Source: JBBDIX01 sp050486225 (lineage in GTDB: Bacteria > Actinomycetota > Nitriliruptoria > Nitriliruptorales > Nitriliruptoraceae). Taken from it: 7,284 nt of DNA. The notes below the pieces were generated by a model that saw nothing but the letters and a program-made list of their open reading frames with translations, was not told the origin of the DNA and ran no database searches. Location of the stretch: assembly GCA_050486225.1 (NCBI GenBank), contig JBJHCV010000024.1, forward strand, positions 1-7,284, read 5' to 3'. Positions 6,049 through 7,284 of the stretch are shown piece by piece. A program made the position numbers and the translations under genes. The stretch's first letter is position 1, and each line of letters opens with the position of its first letter.

Positions 6049-7085
6049 GACCAACCTCCATCCGCCCACACGTCGGTGTAGGCACTCTCGATCTCCGGCA
6101 GTGGTCCGTTCTTCGCCGCCTCGGTCGCCGCGTCGACGTCTGCGTCGGCCTCGGCATCGATCGCATCGAGGTCTGCCTCCTCGATGCCCTCGTCGAGCAG
6201 CTGCTGCCGGTAGTTCGGCAGCGGGTCACGCTTCAGCCACTCGTCGACCTCCTCCTGAGGACGATAGGTCCCGGGATCCGCCCGGGAGTGCCCACCGTGC
6301 CGGTAGGTGAGAGCCTCCACCAGGCTCGGTCCGCCGCCGGAACGAGCCTTCTCGATGGTCTCGTGCGCCGTGCGGTAGACGGCTTCGGGGTCGTTGCCAT
6401 CGATGACGATCGAGTCGAGCCCGTAGGCCGAGGCACGATCGGCAGCCGGGTGCTTCACGGCCGTCACGTCGCCGATCGGCGTGTACTCCATGTACAGGTT
6501 GTTCTCGCACACGAACACGATCGGCAGGTTCCACACGACGGCGAAGTTGAGTGCCTCGTGGAACGCACCGATGTTGGTCGCCCCGTCACCGAAGAAGCAG
6601 ACGGTGACCTGCCCGCTGTCGCGAAGCTGGGCCGACCACGCAGCGCCACCCGCGATGGGCAGGTGTGCGCCGATGATGGCGTACGAACCCATGACGCCGT
6701 GCTCGACGCTGGTGAGGTGCATGGACCCACCCTTGCCGCCGCACACACCGTTGGCACGTCCGAGCAGTTCCGCCATCACCCCCTCCATGGGGGTACCGCG
6801 CGACAGCGTGTGTGCGTGTCCGCGGTAGGTGCAGAACGTCATGTCGTCGTCGCGCATGGCCGTCGCGAACCCGGCCGCGATCGCCTCCATGCCGAGCGAC
6901 AGGTGCGAGGTGCCCTTGACCAGGCCGTCCATGAACAGCCGGTAGGCACGCTCCTCGAAGCGGCGGATCCGTACGACCTGCCGGTACAGCGCGAGCTTCA
7001 CCTCACGGTCGAGGGCGTCGCCGCTCGCTCCGTTCGACGCGCTCGACGACGATGCCTTCGCCCTGGTCTTCGTCCTGGTGGCCAC
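6036..7085 (-). CDS. 2-oxoacid dehydrogenase E1 component, alpha subunit (pyruvate/acetoin dehydrogenase type)
   Basis: This 349-residue protein carries the thiamine diphosphate motif GDGATN starting at 166 and ending at ENN (194-196), which binds the Mg-diphosphate. Other marks are TYRGHAH (86-92), GGKGGSMH (116-123) and YRHGGHSRADPGTYR (261-275), which matches the mobile loop closing over the cofactor in E1 alpha. It resembles the pyruvate/acetoin dehydrogenase alpha branch more than branched-chain E1. Residues 2-27 form an Ala/Ser/Lys-rich tail of low complexity before the fold begins. The GTG at 7085 is chosen because AGGAGG ends 5 bases before it; the ATG at 7115 adds ten residues that read through this site. 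It is 54 bases downstream of the M24 fragment in the same direction, probably in one operon. The product needs E1 beta and usually a lipoyl E2, none of which is visible here. Confidence 0.92.
   Translation of the reverse strand: MATRTKTRAKASSSSASNGASGDALDREVKLALYRQVVRIRRFEERAYRLFMDGLVKGTSHLSLGMEAIAAGFATAMRDDDMTFCTYRGHAHTLSRGTPMEGVMAELLGRANGVCGGKGGSMHLTSVEHGVMGSYAIIGAHLPIAGGAAWSAQLRDSGQVTVCFFGDGATNIGAFHEALNFAVVWNLPIVFVCENNLYMEYTPIGDVTAVKHPAADRASAYGLDSIVIDGNDPEAVYRTAHETIEKARSGGGPSLVEALTYRHGGHSRADPGTYRPQEEVDEWLKRDPLPNYRQQLLDEGIEEADLDAIDAEADADVDAATEAAKNGPLPEIESAYTDVWADGGWSWRN
6055..6059 (-). promoter_or_regulatory. Ribosome binding site deciding the GTG start of E1 beta
   Basis: GGAGG on the minus strand lies 6 bases upstream of the GTG at 6048, within the last codons of the window just before E1 alpha ends. 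It selects this start over the ATG at 6069. Confidence 0.7.
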
Positions 7086-7090
7086 GTGCT

Positions 7091-7096
7091 CCTCCT
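7091..7096 (-). promoter_or_regulatory. Ribosome binding site deciding the GTG start of E1 alpha
   Basis: AGGAGG, a full Shine-Dalgarno core, lies 5 bases before the GTG at 7085 and inside the longer ATG-started frame, so the GTG is the better start. Confidence 0.75.
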
Positions 7097-7139
7097 GTCC
7101 GACGGTGTCGTGCACCTCGCCGGCTGGTTTCCTGAGACC

Positions 7140-7284
7140 TCAGTACTGGTTGGTGATGAACAGTTCCTCGGCGGGGAACAGGGTCAACAGCTCCGCCCCG
7201 TCCGCCGTCACCACGATCTCCTCCTCGATCCGCGCCGCAGACCGCCCATCCGACGCCGGACAGAACGTCTCCAGAGCAAACACC
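7140..7284 (-). CDS. M24 family metallopeptidase/hydrolase, C-terminal 47 residues (partial)
   Basis: The frame entering from the right edge encodes VFALETFCP, then ARIEEEIVVTADGAE and FPAEELFITNQY, before TGA at 7140-7142. This is the C-terminal signature of the M24 fold (GMVFTIEP...RIEDDVLVTEDG). Residues E5 and E20 of the fragment fall on the two C-terminal glutamate metal ligands, so this copy looks catalytically intact in the part seen, unlike the second M24 protein in the window. The family includes Xaa-Pro peptidases, ectoine hydrolase and DMSP lyase DddP; the fragment is too short to choose. It is probably the first visible gene of the operon that continues with E1 alpha 54 bases downstream. 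Confidence 0.8.
   Translation of the reverse strand, partial: VFALETFCPASDGRSAARIEEEIVVTADGAELLTLFPAEELFITNQY

Noticed and set aside
7132..7143. Small palindrome CTGAG-AC-CTCAG at the stop codon of the M24 fragment
   Set aside because: A 5-bp stem with a 2-base loop is too short to act as a terminator and too weak to call an operator on one occurrence.
1..7284. CRISPR array, insertion sequence, prophage or defence system
   Set aside because: No direct repeat array, transposase, integrase, terminal repeats or toxin/nuclease motifs were seen. All supported genes are metabolic.

Overview
The window is GC-rich DNA (about two-thirds G+C by eye). Every convincing gene lies on the minus strand. 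Frequent GTG starts, strong GGAGG-type ribosome sites and long GC-only terminator hairpins without U-tracts suggest a high-GC actinobacterium, perhaps of the Acidimicrobiia type. That placement is inference; no rRNA or other marker is present.

Layout in the direction of transcription (right to left): (1) the last 47 residues of an M24 (creatinase / Xaa-Pro peptidase fold) enzyme that keeps both C-terminal metal-binding glutamates, 7140-7284; (2) thiamine-diphosphate 2-oxoacid dehydrogenase E1 alpha, 6036-7085; (3) E1 beta, 5068-6048, overlapping alpha; (4) a GabD-type semialdehyde dehydrogenase, 3617-5071, overlapping E1 beta by ATGA; (5) a beta-hydroxyacid dehydrogenase of the 3-hydroxyisobutyrate dehydrogenase family, 2575-3543; (6) a perfect 18-bp hairpin that probably ends this unit; (7) a split-barrel FMN flavin reductase-like protein, 1739-2470; (8) a second, full-length M24-fold protein, 437-1618, that has lost four of the five metal ligands; (9) a two-tier GC hairpin, then a 220-bp G-run-rich spacer; (10) the first 32 residues of an alanine dehydrogenase, which break off at about position 70-78 against a plus-strand fragment resembling an AMIN domain of a cell-wall amidase.

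Genes 1-5 look like one catabolic operon. An M24 hydrolase could open or cleave a small amide, amine or osmolyte-like substrate. E1 alpha/beta would decarboxylate a 2-oxoacid, the aldehyde dehydrogenase would oxidise a semialdehyde to an acid, and the beta-hydroxyacid dehydrogenase would interconvert a hydroxyacid and a semialdehyde. The actual substrate cannot be read from the sequence. The aldehyde dehydrogenase sits where a lipoyl E2 gene would normally follow E1, and no E2 or E3 is visible. The flavin reductase and the metal-ligand-poor M24 protein form a second small unit.

The two points most worth attention are the degenerate M24 protein and the E1-aldehyde dehydrogenase coupling. The first ~75 bases should be treated with caution, because the join there looks like a rearrangement or an assembly/amplification chimera.
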